64,000 nucleotides of DNA, from NCBI RefSeq assembly GCF_038725785.1, contig NZ_CP109796.1:6448501-6512500 (forward strand). The letters run 5' to 3'. A program made the position numbers and the translations under genes. Positions 25,792 to 37,476 of this stretch are shown one piece after another. The notes under the pieces were generated by a model. The model was given only the letters and a program-made list of their open reading frames with translations, did not search any database and had not been told where the DNA came from. The stretch comes from Termitidicoccus mucosus. Lineage in GTDB: Bacteria > Verrucomicrobiota > Verrucomicrobiia > Opitutales > Opitutaceae. Positions within the stretch are counted from its first letter, which is position 1, and each line of letters starts with the position of its first letter.

Positions 25792-27513
25792 GTGGTAAAC
25801 CAATGTGTGAAATCCCGAGTCGAAGCGGACGGGGACAAGGCCGTTGTCATGCCTGACGAAAAACAGCACCAGTCTGGCGCGAACGAGTGCCAAGCAAGAG
25901 TCTGCCGGCATGCAGACCCGCAGGTGAGGGATTGCCATGCGGGAGTGTGCCGGGGGCGGATTGTCCCGCTGTTTTTTTCCATCGGACGGGCGATTTCACA
26001 GGAGAACGACCTGCCGGGCGCCATGGATGCGTTGCTCGACTACATGAGCCGGATCATGGGAATGAAGCTGGCGATGATCAACCTGCACCATCGGGAGAGT
26101 GGAAAGATTTTCATTCACAAGTCGATCGGGCTGACCGAGGAGGAGCAATCCCGCGGTGTCTATTTTCCCGGTGAGGGCATCACGGGCCGGGTGGTGGAAA
26201 ACGCCCGGCCGGTGGTCGTGCTCCGCATCGGAGACGAGCCGGCGCTTTTGAACCGGACAGGGATCCTGTCCCGGGGAGCGGATCGGGAGGATGCCTTTAT
26301 CTGCATACCGATCCTGCGCGGCAGGAAGGTGCTGGGGACGATCAGCGCCGCCCGCCATTATGAAAACCAGGACATGCTCAACAAGCATGTCGATGCCCTT
26401 GTCGTGGTCGCCGACTTGCTGGTCCAGGGAGTCGAGCTGTTCTTGATCGAGAATGCGGACAGGATGTCGCGGGGGCAGGAGAGGGGGGATGCGCAGGGAG
26501 AGGCTTCGAAACGTTACCGGCCGGCCAACCTGATCGGCACATCGCGGGCGATGATGGATGTATTTTCCATGCTCTACAAAGTGGCCCGGACCCGGACCAC
26601 CGTGCTCCTGCTCGGGGAGAGCGGCGTGGGCAAGGAATTGATCGCCGAGGCCATTCATCGCGACGGGATGAATCCCGGGGGACCCATGATCCGGTTCAAC
26701 TGCGCCGCATTGCCGGAGAGCATCCTGGAGAGCGAACTGTTCGGCCATGAGAAGGGCGCGTTCACGGGGGCGGAGCAGACGCGCAAGGGACGCTTCGAGG
26801 AGGCGGACGGGGGCACGATATTTCTCGACGAAGTGGGGGAGTTGTCATTGTCCGTGCAGGCAAAATTGCTGCGCGTGCTGCAGGAGCGCTCATTCGAGCG
26901 GGTGGGGGGCAACAAAACGGTGACCGTCAACATCCGCGTGGTGGCCGCCACCAACCGCGATCTGGCCGGGATGGTGGAGAAGGGGATGTTCCGCCAGGAC
27001 CTGTATTTCCGCCTCAATGTATTTCCCATATTGATACCGCCCTTGCGCGACCGGGGGAGCGACATCATCACGCTGGCGGAGCATTTCGTCACCCGTTTCG
27101 CCAAGGCCGGCGGCAAACAGATCAACCGGATCACCACGCCGGTCATCAACATGCTGATGAACTATTCCTGGCCGGGAAATGTCCGGGAGCTGGAGAATGT
27201 CATCGAGCGCGCCGTCATCCTGACCGAGGACGATGCGATCCACGCTTATCACCTGCCGCTCGCGTTGCAGACGCCGGTGTTCGCCGCGAAAAACATACCG
27301 AACGGAATGGAGGCCAGGCTCGCCGCCATCGAATATGAAATGCTGGTGGAGGCTTTGCGCCTGCACCACGGCAACGGAAGCAAGGCTGCCATGGAACTGG
27401 GGCTGACGCGCCGGACGATGGGGCTGCGCATGGCGAAATACAAACTCGACTACCGCGATTTCCGCCGGGGCGACAGCCTGCCGCCGACGGCCGCCGGCGG
27501 ACAAAGATCGTGA
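25792..27513 (+). CDS. anfA: Sigma54-dependent activator AnfA (AnfA/VnfA type)
   Basis: 573 residues. N-terminal segment has two C-x4-C motifs (CQARVC near residue 33, CHAGVC near 48), resembling the functional Cys pair known in Azotobacter AnfA. A GAF domain follows (about 75-215). The AAA+ domain has Walker A GESGVGKE, the sigma54-contact loop GAFTGA and Walker [13 protein letters not shown]. The C-terminal Fis-type HTH is [20 protein letters not shown]. Expected to activate anfH and perhaps mop under Mo limitation. Convergent with anfO at the far end of the anf cluster. The exact start is uncertain; 25792 is close to a poor ribosome site. Confidence 0.87.
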   Translation: MVNQCVKSRVEADGDKAVVMPDEKQHQSGANECQARVCRHADPQVRDCHAGVCRGRIVPLFFSIGRAISQENDLPGAMDALLDYMSRIMGMKLAMINLHHRESGKIFIHKSIGLTEEEQSRGVYFPGEGITGRVVENARPVVVLRIGDEPALLNRTGILSRGADREDAFICIPILRGRKVLGTISAARHYENQDMLNKHVDALVVVADLLVQGVELFLIENADRMSRGQERGDAQGEASKRYRPANLIGTSRAMMDVFSMLYKVARTRTTVLLLGESGVGKELIAEAIHRDGMNPGGPMIRFNCAALPESILESELFGHEKGAFTGAEQTRKGRFEEADGGTIFLDEVGELSLSVQAKLLRVLQERSFERVGGNKTVTVNIRVVAATNRDLAGMVEKGMFRQDLYFRLNVFPILIPPLRDRGSDIITLAEHFVTRFAKAGGKQINRITTPVINMLMNYSWPGNVRELENVIERAVILTEDDAIHAYHLPLALQTPVFAAKNIPNGMEARLAAIEYEMLVEALRLHHGNGSKAAMELGLTRRTMGLRMAKYKLDYRDFRRGDSLPPTAAGGQRS

Positions 27514-27581
27514 CGACCGCATCGGGATGCGGGATTGGCAACAAAAGCCGGACTCCAAAACCGCGCTTTGCGCGGCCGGCC

Positions 27582-28265
27582 CTACTCCATGCAGGAGCAG
27601 CCGCAACGGTGTGACCGCGGGCGGCGGACCGGCCGCCGGGTCGTTTCGCCGGGAGGGATCGGTTTGATTGTGATCGCAAGTCCTGTTTCGTCCCATTGCC
27701 CTTCGTCGGATTGGAGATTCAACCGGTCCAGCTCCTCATCCAGCCAGCGCGGGCAATGATCGCAGAGCACGGTCAGTTCCTTGAAGGAGGCGGATTCCAG
27801 AAAGGGCAGCAGGAGCTGACGGGAGTTGAGCCGTCCGTTGCTTTTCAGGGCGCGTCCCAAATCGAAATGATAAATCCCCGCCGCCGGATTGCCCACCGGT
27901 TCGGGTGAGAGGGCAAAATCGGCATTCATTGCCAACGAAGTTTCGATTTGGCGGGCAAGGTAAGGCAATTGTTCCTGAATCGGAACAAGGCCGGCTTTCC
28001 AGAGGCTAAAACCCATGCTGTCGAGAATTGCACAGGGCACCCCGCGAAGTTCGCCCACGACAAAGATGCGGCAATCGCCGAGCAGGGATACCATCTGCTT
28101 GAACACGACATTGAGCTCGCCGAGGCCCATGTCCGTTTGCAACCGAAGGGGGATTTCAGCCATGGCTTCCCAGTCTTCCTGTTTTTTCGCATAGATGCGA
28201 ACGACCCCGTCCGAATAGAAACCGGCGGGACATCCCTGCTCGTCGACATAAGAGGCAATTTTCAT
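27582..28265 (-). CDS. anfO: Fe-only nitrogenase accessory protein AnfO
   Basis: 227 residues. Matches the AnfO family: start MKIASYVDEQGCPAGFYSDGVVRIYAKKQEDWEAM, then GDCRIFVVGELRGVPCAILDSMGFSLWKAG and GIYHFDLGRALKSNGRLNSRQLLLPFL. AnfO is required for full diazotrophy with iron-only nitrogenase in other bacteria but its chemistry is not settled. The C-terminal tail is Cys-rich (HRCGCSCME). It is last in the anf run, 80 bp after the PNPOx-like gene. Confidence 0.9.
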   Translation of the reverse strand: MKIASYVDEQGCPAGFYSDGVVRIYAKKQEDWEAMAEIPLRLQTDMGLGELNVVFKQMVSLLGDCRIFVVGELRGVPCAILDSMGFSLWKAGLVPIQEQLPYLARQIETSLAMNADFALSPEPVGNPAAGIYHFDLGRALKSNGRLNSRQLLLPFLESASFKELTVLCDHCPRWLDEELDRLNLQSDEGQWDETGLAITIKPIPPGETTRRPVRRPRSHRCGCSCME

Positions 28266-28346
28266 ATGCGGCCTGGATCGTGGTTGGGCGAACCGGACGC
28301 GGACGTCCGGAATATGGCGGGTGGAAGGGTGGCTCGGGTCGAAATT

Positions 28347-28841
28347 CTAGAAGCCGTGCTTTTTCCCCTTGATCGATTCGAGGTCGATGCGGACGACCAT
28401 CGTCCGGTCGAGATTCGCCTTCGGGTATTCGAATTTTCGTGACGTGAATCTGGCGACGAGCATGTCGAGAACCCGGATTTTTTCCGCCTCGTCGGTGACG
28501 AACGCGGCCTTGCCGAAACCGATCACCGTGCGATGGCGCGCCTCGAAGTCGCAGGGTTTTTCATCGGGTATGACATCATGGTCGATGGTCATTTCGACGC
28601 AAACCAGGTTGTTGCGTTTCAGGATCTCGATTTTCGTCCCCTTTTGTGACGAATGAAAATAAAGCGCCTGGCCGTCGTAGGCGAAAAACACCGGCACCAG
28701 AAACGGGACGTTGTTGTCGGCCAGCGCCAGGTGCATCACGCGTGTTTGCCCGATGATCTCGTCGATCTCGGCGCGATCGGTGATCTCGCGATCTTTTCGA
28801 CGCATGGCTCCGTGCGGGTGTCCTTCAGGCATAGTGTGCAT
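28347..28841 (-). CDS. PNPOx-fold flavin/haem-binding protein in anf cluster
   Basis: 164 residues of the pyridoxamine-5'-phosphate-oxidase-like split-barrel family (NimA type): RKDREITDRAEIDEIIGQTRVMHLALADNNVPFLVPVFFAYDGQALYFHSSQKGTKIEILKRN. His and Gly positions match FMN-binding relatives. Homologues sit in many anaerobe genomes as general flavin reductases. Position between anfO and the glutamylcyclotransferase-like gene suggests an electron-transfer or redox role for iron-only nitrogenase, but that is inferred from context only. Confidence 0.8.
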   Translation of the reverse strand: MHTMPEGHPHGAMRRKDREITDRAEIDEIIGQTRVMHLALADNNVPFLVPVFFAYDGQALYFHSSQKGTKIEILKRNNLVCVEMTIDHDVIPDEKPCDFEARHRTVIGFGKAAFVTDEAEKIRVLDMLVARFTSRKFEYPKANLDRTMVVRIDLESIKGKKHGF

Positions 28842-28970
28842 AATCAGGTTCCTTGGTAATCGAGACGATGGTTTGATTCCCGTCTTGCCGGTGGCAAAAG
28901 AGAGAAAGGCCGGCGGGAATGGGCATGTATAAAGGGCATGATGAATGAGCGCGCAATGATCTTTGGCGCT

Positions 28971-29558
28971 TCAGCCTCCTCCACATCCGCCACGGCAGCC
29001 GACGAGCAGGAATTCCCGGTTGAAGTGTTTCCGCCGGGGCACGGGATAGCCCGCCGCGATTGATTCGGTTTGACGCAGGCCGGTGATATAAGCTTCAGGC
29101 AGTCCGCGTCCGAGCGCGCCTTCGACGATGAAGTCCAGATACTCGCGGCTGGGAGGACGGGGAACGCCGAGGATGTCCTTTTTATACAGGAGAACCAGGT
29201 GTTCCCGCCCGCCAGCGTCGATGACCGTGGCCGGATAATGAAAATATACTCCGCCGCCGTCCTGCCGGACATCCTGCCAGACGTCGAGCACCTCGCCGTC
29301 CTCGAAACTCAATTGGCAGAGGACGCCCCAGACATCGGCCCGTGGCTCGGGGACGATGGTTTCCATGCCGCCGTCCCATACGCGCGAATATCCGAAAAAA
29401 CCGACGCGATGCCCGGGCAGCCGGGCGGTGATGATCGACGAGGGCTTGATTCCGCGGGATGCGAGCTGCCGTTCGTTCATGTTGGAGCCGTAGGCAAAAT
29501 AAAAGAGTTCGCTCAGCTTCCCTGGATAAACGACTTTATTGATGTGCGTGGCGGTCAT
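28971..29558 (-). CDS. Gamma-glutamylcyclotransferase (GGCT/AIG2)-like protein in anf cluster
   Basis: 195 residues from the ATG at 29558. GGCT-fold motif FYFAYGSNMNERQLASRGI (the YGSN loop), RLPGHRVGFFGYSRVWDGGMETIVPEP, VWGVLCQLSF and a central Asp/Glu pair (DGEVLDVWQDV). Enzymes of this fold release 5-oxoproline from gamma-glutamyl compounds; others bind nucleotides. C-terminus GCRGGCGGG carries two Cys. Lies directly after anfK with a 229-bp gap that contains an inverted repeat, so it may be on the same message. Confidence 0.82.
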   Translation of the reverse strand: MTATHINKVVYPGKLSELFYFAYGSNMNERQLASRGIKPSSIITARLPGHRVGFFGYSRVWDGGMETIVPEPRADVWGVLCQLSFEDGEVLDVWQDVRQDGGGVYFHYPATVIDAGGREHLVLLYKKDILGVPRPPSREYLDFIVEGALGRGLPEAYITGLRQTESIAAGYPVPRRKHFNREFLLVGCRGGCGGG

Positions 29559-29680
29559 GTCCGGATGGGTGTTTGGCTTGGATTTCTTATGCGTTTTAAA
29601 ATCCGCAGATTGATGCCGGGACGCCGCCGTGAAGTCGGTGCGTTTGCCCTCCGCCTTTATGCGGCGGGTTCGAGCCCGGA

Positions 29681-29721
29681 GGGAAGGCCCCGCGGCGCAA
29701 CCTTTCCGCAAGGGCCTTCCC
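29681..29721. repeat. Inverted repeat between anfK and GGCT-like gene
   Basis: Perfect 10-bp arms GGGAAGGCCC/GGGCCTTCCC with a 21-base loop. No T-run follows on the minus strand, so it is more likely an mRNA stabiliser or processing site than a terminator. The remaining gap (29559-29680, 29722-29787) shows nothing recognisable. Confidence 0.55.
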
Positions 29722-29787
29722 GGTTTCTGCACACAGGGGCGGCGGCTTCTTTGTTCCATGAAAACGACCCCCTGCAAGTGTCGCGGA

Positions 29788-31176
29788 TCACCACATGTTG
29801 AGGATCCATTCCCTGTCTTTTTTATACTCCATGTCGGCGAACAGGGTGTTGGCCATGGCCTCGGCGAGCCACAGGGCCCCGGCGTAACCGACCACGGGAT
29901 GCCGGTAAAGGCCGGCGCGGTCGTAAGTGGGGAAACCCACGCGAAGCATGGGGATGTTGTATTCGATGCTGGTGAAGCGCCCCTTGGAATGCCCGAGGAT
30001 GAGGTCGAGCTCGATTTTGCCTTCCTTGATTCGCTTTTCGAGTTCCCAGAGGTCGGCGTTGGTGACGATCTCCATCTCGAAATCGATGTTCGCCTGCAAG
30101 GCTTTGATCCGGGGATCGTCGCCATAGAAGGCGTTGTCGTCGCCGAGCAGGAGCAGCACGGGTTTCATCTCCATGTCGATGCAGGCCTCGGCCAGGCCGA
30201 TGACGAGGTCGGGGTTGCCGTAGATGGCGACTTTTTTCTCGGCGAGGAACATGTGGGTGACATCGGTGATCGCATCGATGGCCACGCCGCGCTCCCGCAC
30301 GAGCGATTCGGGGATCGGCTTGCCCGTGAGCTTTTTCAGGTTCTGGAGAAAGGTGTCCGTGTTGCGGATGCCGATCGGGGTCGGGCCGATGATGGTCGGG
30401 ATGCCGAACTCGGTTTCCAGGTGCCGGGCGGCCTTGGCGCATTCGTAGCGGTTGAGCGCGAGGGTGCCGAGGGCGTTGGCCGTGCCCTGCATGTCCGCAA
30501 TGGTTGTGCCGCCGTGGGAGACGAAGTTGCCATGGGGCATGAGCGGCGAGTCGAAGGACTCGATCTCGAAGAGCACGGTCGCGTCGATCTGCATCTCGGC
30601 GAGGAGGTGCTTGAGCGCCTTGACGTCGCCGGGGTTCACCCAGCCGGTGAACAGGTTGAGCTTGCCGTTGGGCTCTGTCTTTTGGGCGAAGTGGGCGATG
30701 AAATCCCGCGTGGCGACGTCGTAGCCGCTCACCATGCTGCCGACGAAGCTCGGCGTGTGGATCGCCACGAGGTGCACCTCGCGGCCGGCGTATTTTTCCT
30801 GGAGCAGGCCGCGGTTCAGCTTGGAGACGACGCCGTCGATGTCGTCGCCGATGACCTCGGTGCAGCAGGTGGAGATGATCGGCACGACCTTCACGTCCGG
30901 ATAGCGCATGAGGAGCACGTCAACCGCCTCCTCGACCCGGCGGACCGCGCCGAACACCGCGCCCTCCTCGTGAACGGAGGACGAGGCCAGCTCGAAGCTT
31001 TCCTTGAAGTGCTGGGAGAAGATGAGGCGCACGAACATGACGCAGCCCTGGCCTCCGTGGACGATGCCGATGCAGTCCTTGATGCCGATGCTGGCAAACT
31101 GCGCGCCGGCGGGCTGGCAGGTGAAGACCGGGTTGATGATGCCGGCCCGTTCCCGTGGTTTTAATTCGCAAAGCAT
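29788..31176 (-). CDS. anfK: Iron-only nitrogenase beta subunit AnfK
   Basis: 462 residues. P-cluster region FTCQPAGAQFASIGIKDCIGIVHGGQGCVMFVRLIFSQHF near residues 19-58; STCCTEVIGDDIDG near 125-138; ASSSVHEEGAVFGAVRRVEEAV is characteristic of AnfK/VnfK. Partner of AnfD in the alternative dinitrogenase. Start gap of 16 bp to anfG. DNA is a diverged paralogue of nifK at 13004. Confidence 0.96.
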   Translation of the reverse strand: MLCELKPRERAGIINPVFTCQPAGAQFASIGIKDCIGIVHGGQGCVMFVRLIFSQHFKESFELASSSVHEEGAVFGAVRRVEEAVDVLLMRYPDVKVVPIISTCCTEVIGDDIDGVVSKLNRGLLQEKYAGREVHLVAIHTPSFVGSMVSGYDVATRDFIAHFAQKTEPNGKLNLFTGWVNPGDVKALKHLLAEMQIDATVLFEIESFDSPLMPHGNFVSHGGTTIADMQGTANALGTLALNRYECAKAARHLETEFGIPTIIGPTPIGIRNTDTFLQNLKKLTGKPIPESLVRERGVAIDAITDVTHMFLAEKKVAIYGNPDLVIGLAEACIDMEMKPVLLLLGDDNAFYGDDPRIKALQANIDFEMEIVTNADLWELEKRIKEGKIELDLILGHSKGRFTSIEYNIPMLRVGFPTYDRAGLYRHPVVGYAGALWLAEAMANTLFADMEYKKDREWILNMW

Positions 31177-31192
31177 GATATTTCGCAGTGTT

Positions 31193-31543
31193 TCAGTAGT
31201 GTTGGTCGGTGAGCTCCGCGTTGAGGGAGCCGGTGACGGTGAGGAAGTCCATGCGTTCGTGGACGGCTTTCATGAGCGCCCTGATTTCGTCCCTGGCGAG
31301 GGTGTTGATCCACTCGAAGCGGGCCTTGTAGGCCTCGGCCAGGCAGACGGCGTCCACCCAGTAGCAGCGGTCGGCGGGTGTGTCGGTCTTGGGCTTATCG
31401 CCGCACAGCAACTCGGTGGTTTTGCCCAGGATGCCCGCGTTCTGGTCTTTGCGGTCCCAGGCGCGGGAGTGGAACTGCCAGAGGCATTTCTTCATGATGT
31501 GGTCCACCAGTTGGTCCATTCTGGTTTTCGTGAGGTCGTCCAT
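31193..31543 (-). CDS. anfG: Iron-only nitrogenase delta subunit AnfG
   Basis: 116 residues. Characteristic delta-subunit sequence: LVDHIMKKCLWQFHSRAWDRKDQNAGILGKTTELLCG and RCYWVDAVCLAEAY. Present only in V and Fe-only nitrogenases, where it gives the extra subunit of the hexamer and is needed for activity. Its presence between anfD and anfK excludes a molybdenum enzyme for this locus. Confidence 0.96.
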   Translation of the reverse strand: MDDLTKTRMDQLVDHIMKKCLWQFHSRAWDRKDQNAGILGKTTELLCGDKPKTDTPADRCYWVDAVCLAEAYKARFEWINTLARDEIRALMKAVHERMDFLTVTGSLNAELTDQHY

Positions 31544-31558
31544 AAGAGGTGCGTGGGT

Positions 31559-33239
<1,681 letters not shown>

Positions 33240-33268
33240 GGTGTCTATGGCCAATTTGATGCAGGTGC

Positions 33269-34189
<921 letters not shown>

Positions 34190-34414
34190 TTATCCCGGGA
34201 AGGGGATGAAATATGATATTTTTCCCGCGCGGGGCGGTTTTATTTAAAATATCGGAGGATTATATATACGGGCGGGTGCGTTGCGGGTGGAATAGTCCCG
34301 ATGCGTATATTTTTTTGAAAAGCGGGGAGCACAAAGGATGGCCGGAATTGCACCGTGGCGAACGTTTTCGCCGATGTGGTTCGTCAAGGTAAGAATCGCG
34401 GTCAGCCGCAAGGG

Positions 34415-34575
34415 GGGCGCAACTCAAAGTGGTGTCACTCCCTCTTTCTTCTTTCCTCTTTATCTTTCGTCAGGAACGGGCAGGGAGAAAGAGGTTTCGA
34501 GCGAAGCGACAGTCTGCCAAGATAAAGAATAAAGAGGAAAGATTCCGGCGGTGACTTCATTTTGGGCTGCACCCC
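34415..34575. repeat. MITE-like element upstream of anfH
   Basis: About 24-bp imperfect terminal inverted repeats: left CAACTCAAAGTGGTGTCAC, right GTGACTTCATTTTGGGCTG. Inside, a second inverted pair (TCTTTCCTCTTTATC / GATAAAGAATAAAGAGGAAAGA). Core CGAGCGAAGCGACA matches the UvrD insertion. No transposase. The rest of the 34180-34651 gap shows only AT-rich stretches. Confidence 0.75.
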
Positions 34576-34651
34576 TGTGCTACCTTGATAATAAGGAACA
34601 GGCGGCCAAGCCGGGCCGGAAAGACGATGACGCATGGCCAGCGGGGGCCGG

Positions 34652-35656
34652 CTACGGGGTGGGGAAGACGAGAGGCTGCTCGATGCGCCGGCCATGGCGG
34701 AGCGCCTCGCGGAGGGCTCCGAGTTGTTTGTCGAGGTGGACGAGGCGGCGGTGATTTTCTTTTTCGGCGGCGGTGGGTTCGATCACGTCGCTTACGGCGC
34801 CGTTGCGAATGACCAGGCGGCAGGTGCCGGAAAGGGCCAGCAGGGGGTCGTGCGTGGAGAGGAGCACGATTTTGCCCTGGTCGGTGAAAAGCTCCAGCGC
34901 GCGCGTGCGGTCCACGCCGGCGTTTTCGATCTCGTCGATGAGGATCACCGGCTTCGGGCTGAGAAAGGCGGCGTCGGCGATCATGAGCGCGCGGGACTGT
35001 CCGCCGCTGAGCTGGGTGAGCTCGGTTTCCGGACCGAAAGGCTCGCCAGCCATGCCGACGGCGGATTCGAGCACGCGGCGGACCGCGCTCTCGGCCTCGT
35101 GCGGCGGAAGCGCGCGGCTTTCCGCATGCAGGCGAAGAAAAGCGGCGACCGGGAGGTCCATGATGAAATTCATGTTCTGCGTGATCTGCGCCACGATTTT
35201 TCCCTCGCCCGAGAAGCGCGATTCCGGGTCGGGCGCGCGGCCGTTGACGCGGACCACGCGCCCGGTCGGCGTGTCGCCTTGGGCGAGGCATTCGATGTCG
35301 GCAAGCAGGCGGCTTTTCCCCGCCCCGGTCGGGCCGACCAGCGCCACGATGTCGCCGGGCCGCAGGCAAAGAGCATGCCGCTCGGGGGCGCCGGATTTGT
35401 CGCGGCCCGGCAGAATCTCAAGCGTGTCCAGCACCGGTGCCGTGCCCGCATGCGCGGAGGCCGAGAGAAACGCCGCGAGCGCCTCCCGCAGGCGGTCGTA
35501 GTCCCAGCCGGCCTCCGCGCGGATCGCCCAGGGTTGCGCCTCCCACCACGAGCGCAGCGTGCGGTGGCCGTCCAGGCCGGGCAGGTGATTCAGCGCGAGG
35601 AAATCCCCGCAGCGCGGATCGGAGAGCGGGATGTCGGGGCCGGGCGTATCAGACAT
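34652..35656 (-). CDS. Orphan ABC ATPase domain protein (third gene of cytosolic trio)
   Basis: 334 residues. Walker A VALVGPTGAGKS near residue 130, Q-loop ITQNMNF, signature LSGGQSRAL, Walker B PVILIDEIENAG and H-loop LLSTHDPL. No membrane helices and no ABC permease beside it. The N-terminal 100 residues are not ABC-like (CGDFLALNHLPGLDGHRTLRSWWEAQPWAI). Overlaps the GTPase gene by 8 bp, so the trio is translationally coupled. Domain form suggests ATP-driven assembly, storage or release of a cargo rather than import; cargo unknown. Confidence 0.78.
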   Translation of the reverse strand: MSDTPGPDIPLSDPRCGDFLALNHLPGLDGHRTLRSWWEAQPWAIRAEAGWDYDRLREALAAFLSASAHAGTAPVLDTLEILPGRDKSGAPERHALCLRPGDIVALVGPTGAGKSRLLADIECLAQGDTPTGRVVRVNGRAPDPESRFSGEGKIVAQITQNMNFIMDLPVAAFLRLHAESRALPPHEAESAVRRVLESAVGMAGEPFGPETELTQLSGGQSRALMIADAAFLSPKPVILIDEIENAGVDRTRALELFTDQGKIVLLSTHDPLLALSGTCRLVIRNGAVSDVIEPTAAEKENHRRLVHLDKQLGALREALRHGRRIEQPLVFPTP

Positions 35657-36356
35657 GGGTCGCGGGTGCGCCGGGGATCTGGATTTTGCGCAGCGTGCCG
35701 TTCTGGAAATCGGCGCCGAGGCGCGTTTCCCCGAGGCAATAGGAGCAGACCGCCGCCGGCACGGAGAAGCGCAGGCGCCCGCCCGTGACCGGCGCGTCGT
35801 CCGGGGCGGCGCGCCAGAGTCGGCTGGCCTCCCAGGCGCCCTGGCCGGTGATGCCGTTGACGAAGAGGATGCGGGCGCGGGAGTTGACCTGTCGTATCCG
35901 AAACGCGAATACCTCGCGCTCGGCCTGGCTCACGATGTCGCCCTTGGTGACGAGGACGAGGTCGGCGGTGCGGAGCATGGGGCCGACCTTGCGCGGCGTG
36001 TCCACGCCGGCGAGGAGGTCGAGCACGCAGACGGCGAGGTGGCCGCGGAGGTGCGGGGCGCAGCGGTTGCACAGCCCCGCGCTTTCGCTCACGAGGAGGT
36101 CGAGCCGCTGCCGCGCGCCCCACGCGACGCAGTCCTCGATGTTGGTGATGAAAAAATGATCCGGGCAGAAATTGGCCGACAGCCCCGTGAGGACAGGAAA
36201 TCCGGCTGCCTCGAATGTCGCCGCGTCGCCCGTCGTCAGGCAGTCGAATTTCACCACCCCGGCGCGCAGGCCGTCGTCGCGCAGCCAGCGCAGCGTCTTG
36301 AGGATGACCGCGGTTTTTCCCGACGAGGGCGGTCCGGCCACGGTGACGAGCTTCAT
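35649..36356 (-). CDS. HypB/CobW-like P-loop GTPase with Cys pairs (second gene of cytosolic trio)
   Basis: 235 residues. P-loop VAGPPSSGKTAV at residues 6-17. Metal-binding-like Cys pairs in SESAGLCNRCAPHL (near 95) and VCSYCLGETRLG (near 208), and LVTKGDIVSQAE as a G4-type motif. HypB and UreG relatives insert nickel or other metals into enzymes by GTP hydrolysis. Overlaps both neighbours by 4-8 bp. The metal and client are unknown. Confidence 0.78.
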   Translation of the reverse strand: MKLVTVAGPPSSGKTAVILKTLRWLRDDGLRAGVVKFDCLTTGDAATFEAAGFPVLTGLSANFCPDHFFITNIEDCVAWGARQRLDLLVSESAGLCNRCAPHLRGHLAVCVLDLLAGVDTPRKVGPMLRTADLVLVTKGDIVSQAEREVFAFRIRQVNSRARILFVNGITGQGAWEASRLWRAAPDDAPVTGGRLRFSVPAAVCSYCLGETRLGADFQNGTLRKIQIPGAPATHV

Positions 36357-37384
36357 GCGGAATAACCGCGCGCGAAAGCCGCATTGAGCATCGTGCTCAT
36401 CGCCTCGATGTCATGGTGGCGCACGAAGTCCCAGCCCACCCAGCGCAGGCGTCCGGGCAGCGGGGGCGAGCCGGCGCGGGAGGGCGCGAAGCCGATTTTC
36501 GCCAGATGCGCGGCCCACTCCCCGCCGCAAAGATAGTTGGCAAACAAGTCGGACTCGGGGCGCGCGTCGCGGCGGCGCAGGATGTATTGGGGCGTCAAAT
36601 ACGCGCCCTCCTCGGGCCAGACGACGCGCGTGTTTTCGCGGTGCGGGCAACTGGCGGAGAAGAACCCGGGCAGCAGATAAAGTGCCGCGCCGCGCGGGTT
36701 GGACGAACCGGCGGTCTTGGCCATTTCCGCCGGGTGCATGAAATTGCGGACATTCGCGCCCAAGGCGGCGAGAGCCTTCTCGCCGTGGTCGCGGTAGAGG
36801 CCGAAAAGGATGGACTCGTGAATGCTCTCGGGGCTGCCGCTCACGATGACATCGCGCCGGAACCTCGGGTGGAGCACATCGGCCCAATTGCGGGGCGTGG
36901 GCCGGTCGCCGAGGCGGTTCAGGTCCACGAGGATGATTTCGAGGTTCGCGCCATAGACGCGGTGAAAACCCTGCGGGTCAACCAAGCCGGCCTCCCGGAA
37001 TTCCGGGCGCAACTCGTCACCGGCGGCAATGCGCGCGAAGGTTTTGTCGTCGTCGAGCCAGCGGCGCACGAATGCGGGACGGTTGAAGTCGCCGAACCCG
37101 GTGTCGGAAATCAAGCCGGGCAGTTCGCCGGCCTCGGTCGTTTGCCAAAGGCCGTCATAGATGTCGTCGCCGTGGCAGCCGCCTGCCATGTACCATTGTG
37201 GCGCGGGATTCATGGCGCGGCAGCGCGCATGGAACCGGCGGCGGAGTTCGGCCCGCACCGGGCAGGGCGCGTAACCGAGATAATCGAGGGCGCGACGCCG
37301 GCCGGTCTCGTGCTCGGGAAACGAGGGTTCCAAGTCAAGCAGGTCGTCGTCGGATGATGGTGTGGCGATGGCGGTGTTTTCCAT
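36353..37384 (-). CDS. Binding-protein-fold protein without signal peptide (first gene of cytosolic trio)
   Basis: 343 residues. The fold resembles extracellular solute-binding proteins of Fe(III)/spermidine ABC systems (NWADVLHPRFRRDVIVSGSPESIHESILFGLYRDHG, NPRGAALYLLPGFFSASCP, WPEEGAYLTPQYIL). The N-terminus (MENTAIATPSSDDDLLDLEPSFPEH) lacks a signal peptide, so the protein should be cytosolic. Followed at 4-bp overlap by the GTPase and then the ATPase. It could hold a metal complex before GTP-driven transfer; this is inference. Confidence 0.72.
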   Translation of the reverse strand: MENTAIATPSSDDDLLDLEPSFPEHETGRRRALDYLGYAPCPVRAELRRRFHARCRAMNPAPQWYMAGGCHGDDIYDGLWQTTEAGELPGLISDTGFGDFNRPAFVRRWLDDDKTFARIAAGDELRPEFREAGLVDPQGFHRVYGANLEIILVDLNRLGDRPTPRNWADVLHPRFRRDVIVSGSPESIHESILFGLYRDHGEKALAALGANVRNFMHPAEMAKTAGSSNPRGAALYLLPGFFSASCPHRENTRVVWPEEGAYLTPQYILRRRDARPESDLFANYLCGGEWAAHLAKIGFAPSRAGSPPLPGRLRWVGWDFVRHHDIEAMSTMLNAAFARGYSA

Positions 37385-37476
37385 GACAGGACGGAGTGCG
37401 GGCCGAAAGCCGGAATGCAGCCTAATCCGGGCCGCGAGGTGTCCCGGTTTTTGTCAATCTATGCGCGTTTTTTGTA

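Noticed and set aside
29665-29690. tRNA-like GGGTTCGAGCCC stretch
   Set aside because: No acceptor, D or anticodon stems could be folded around it.
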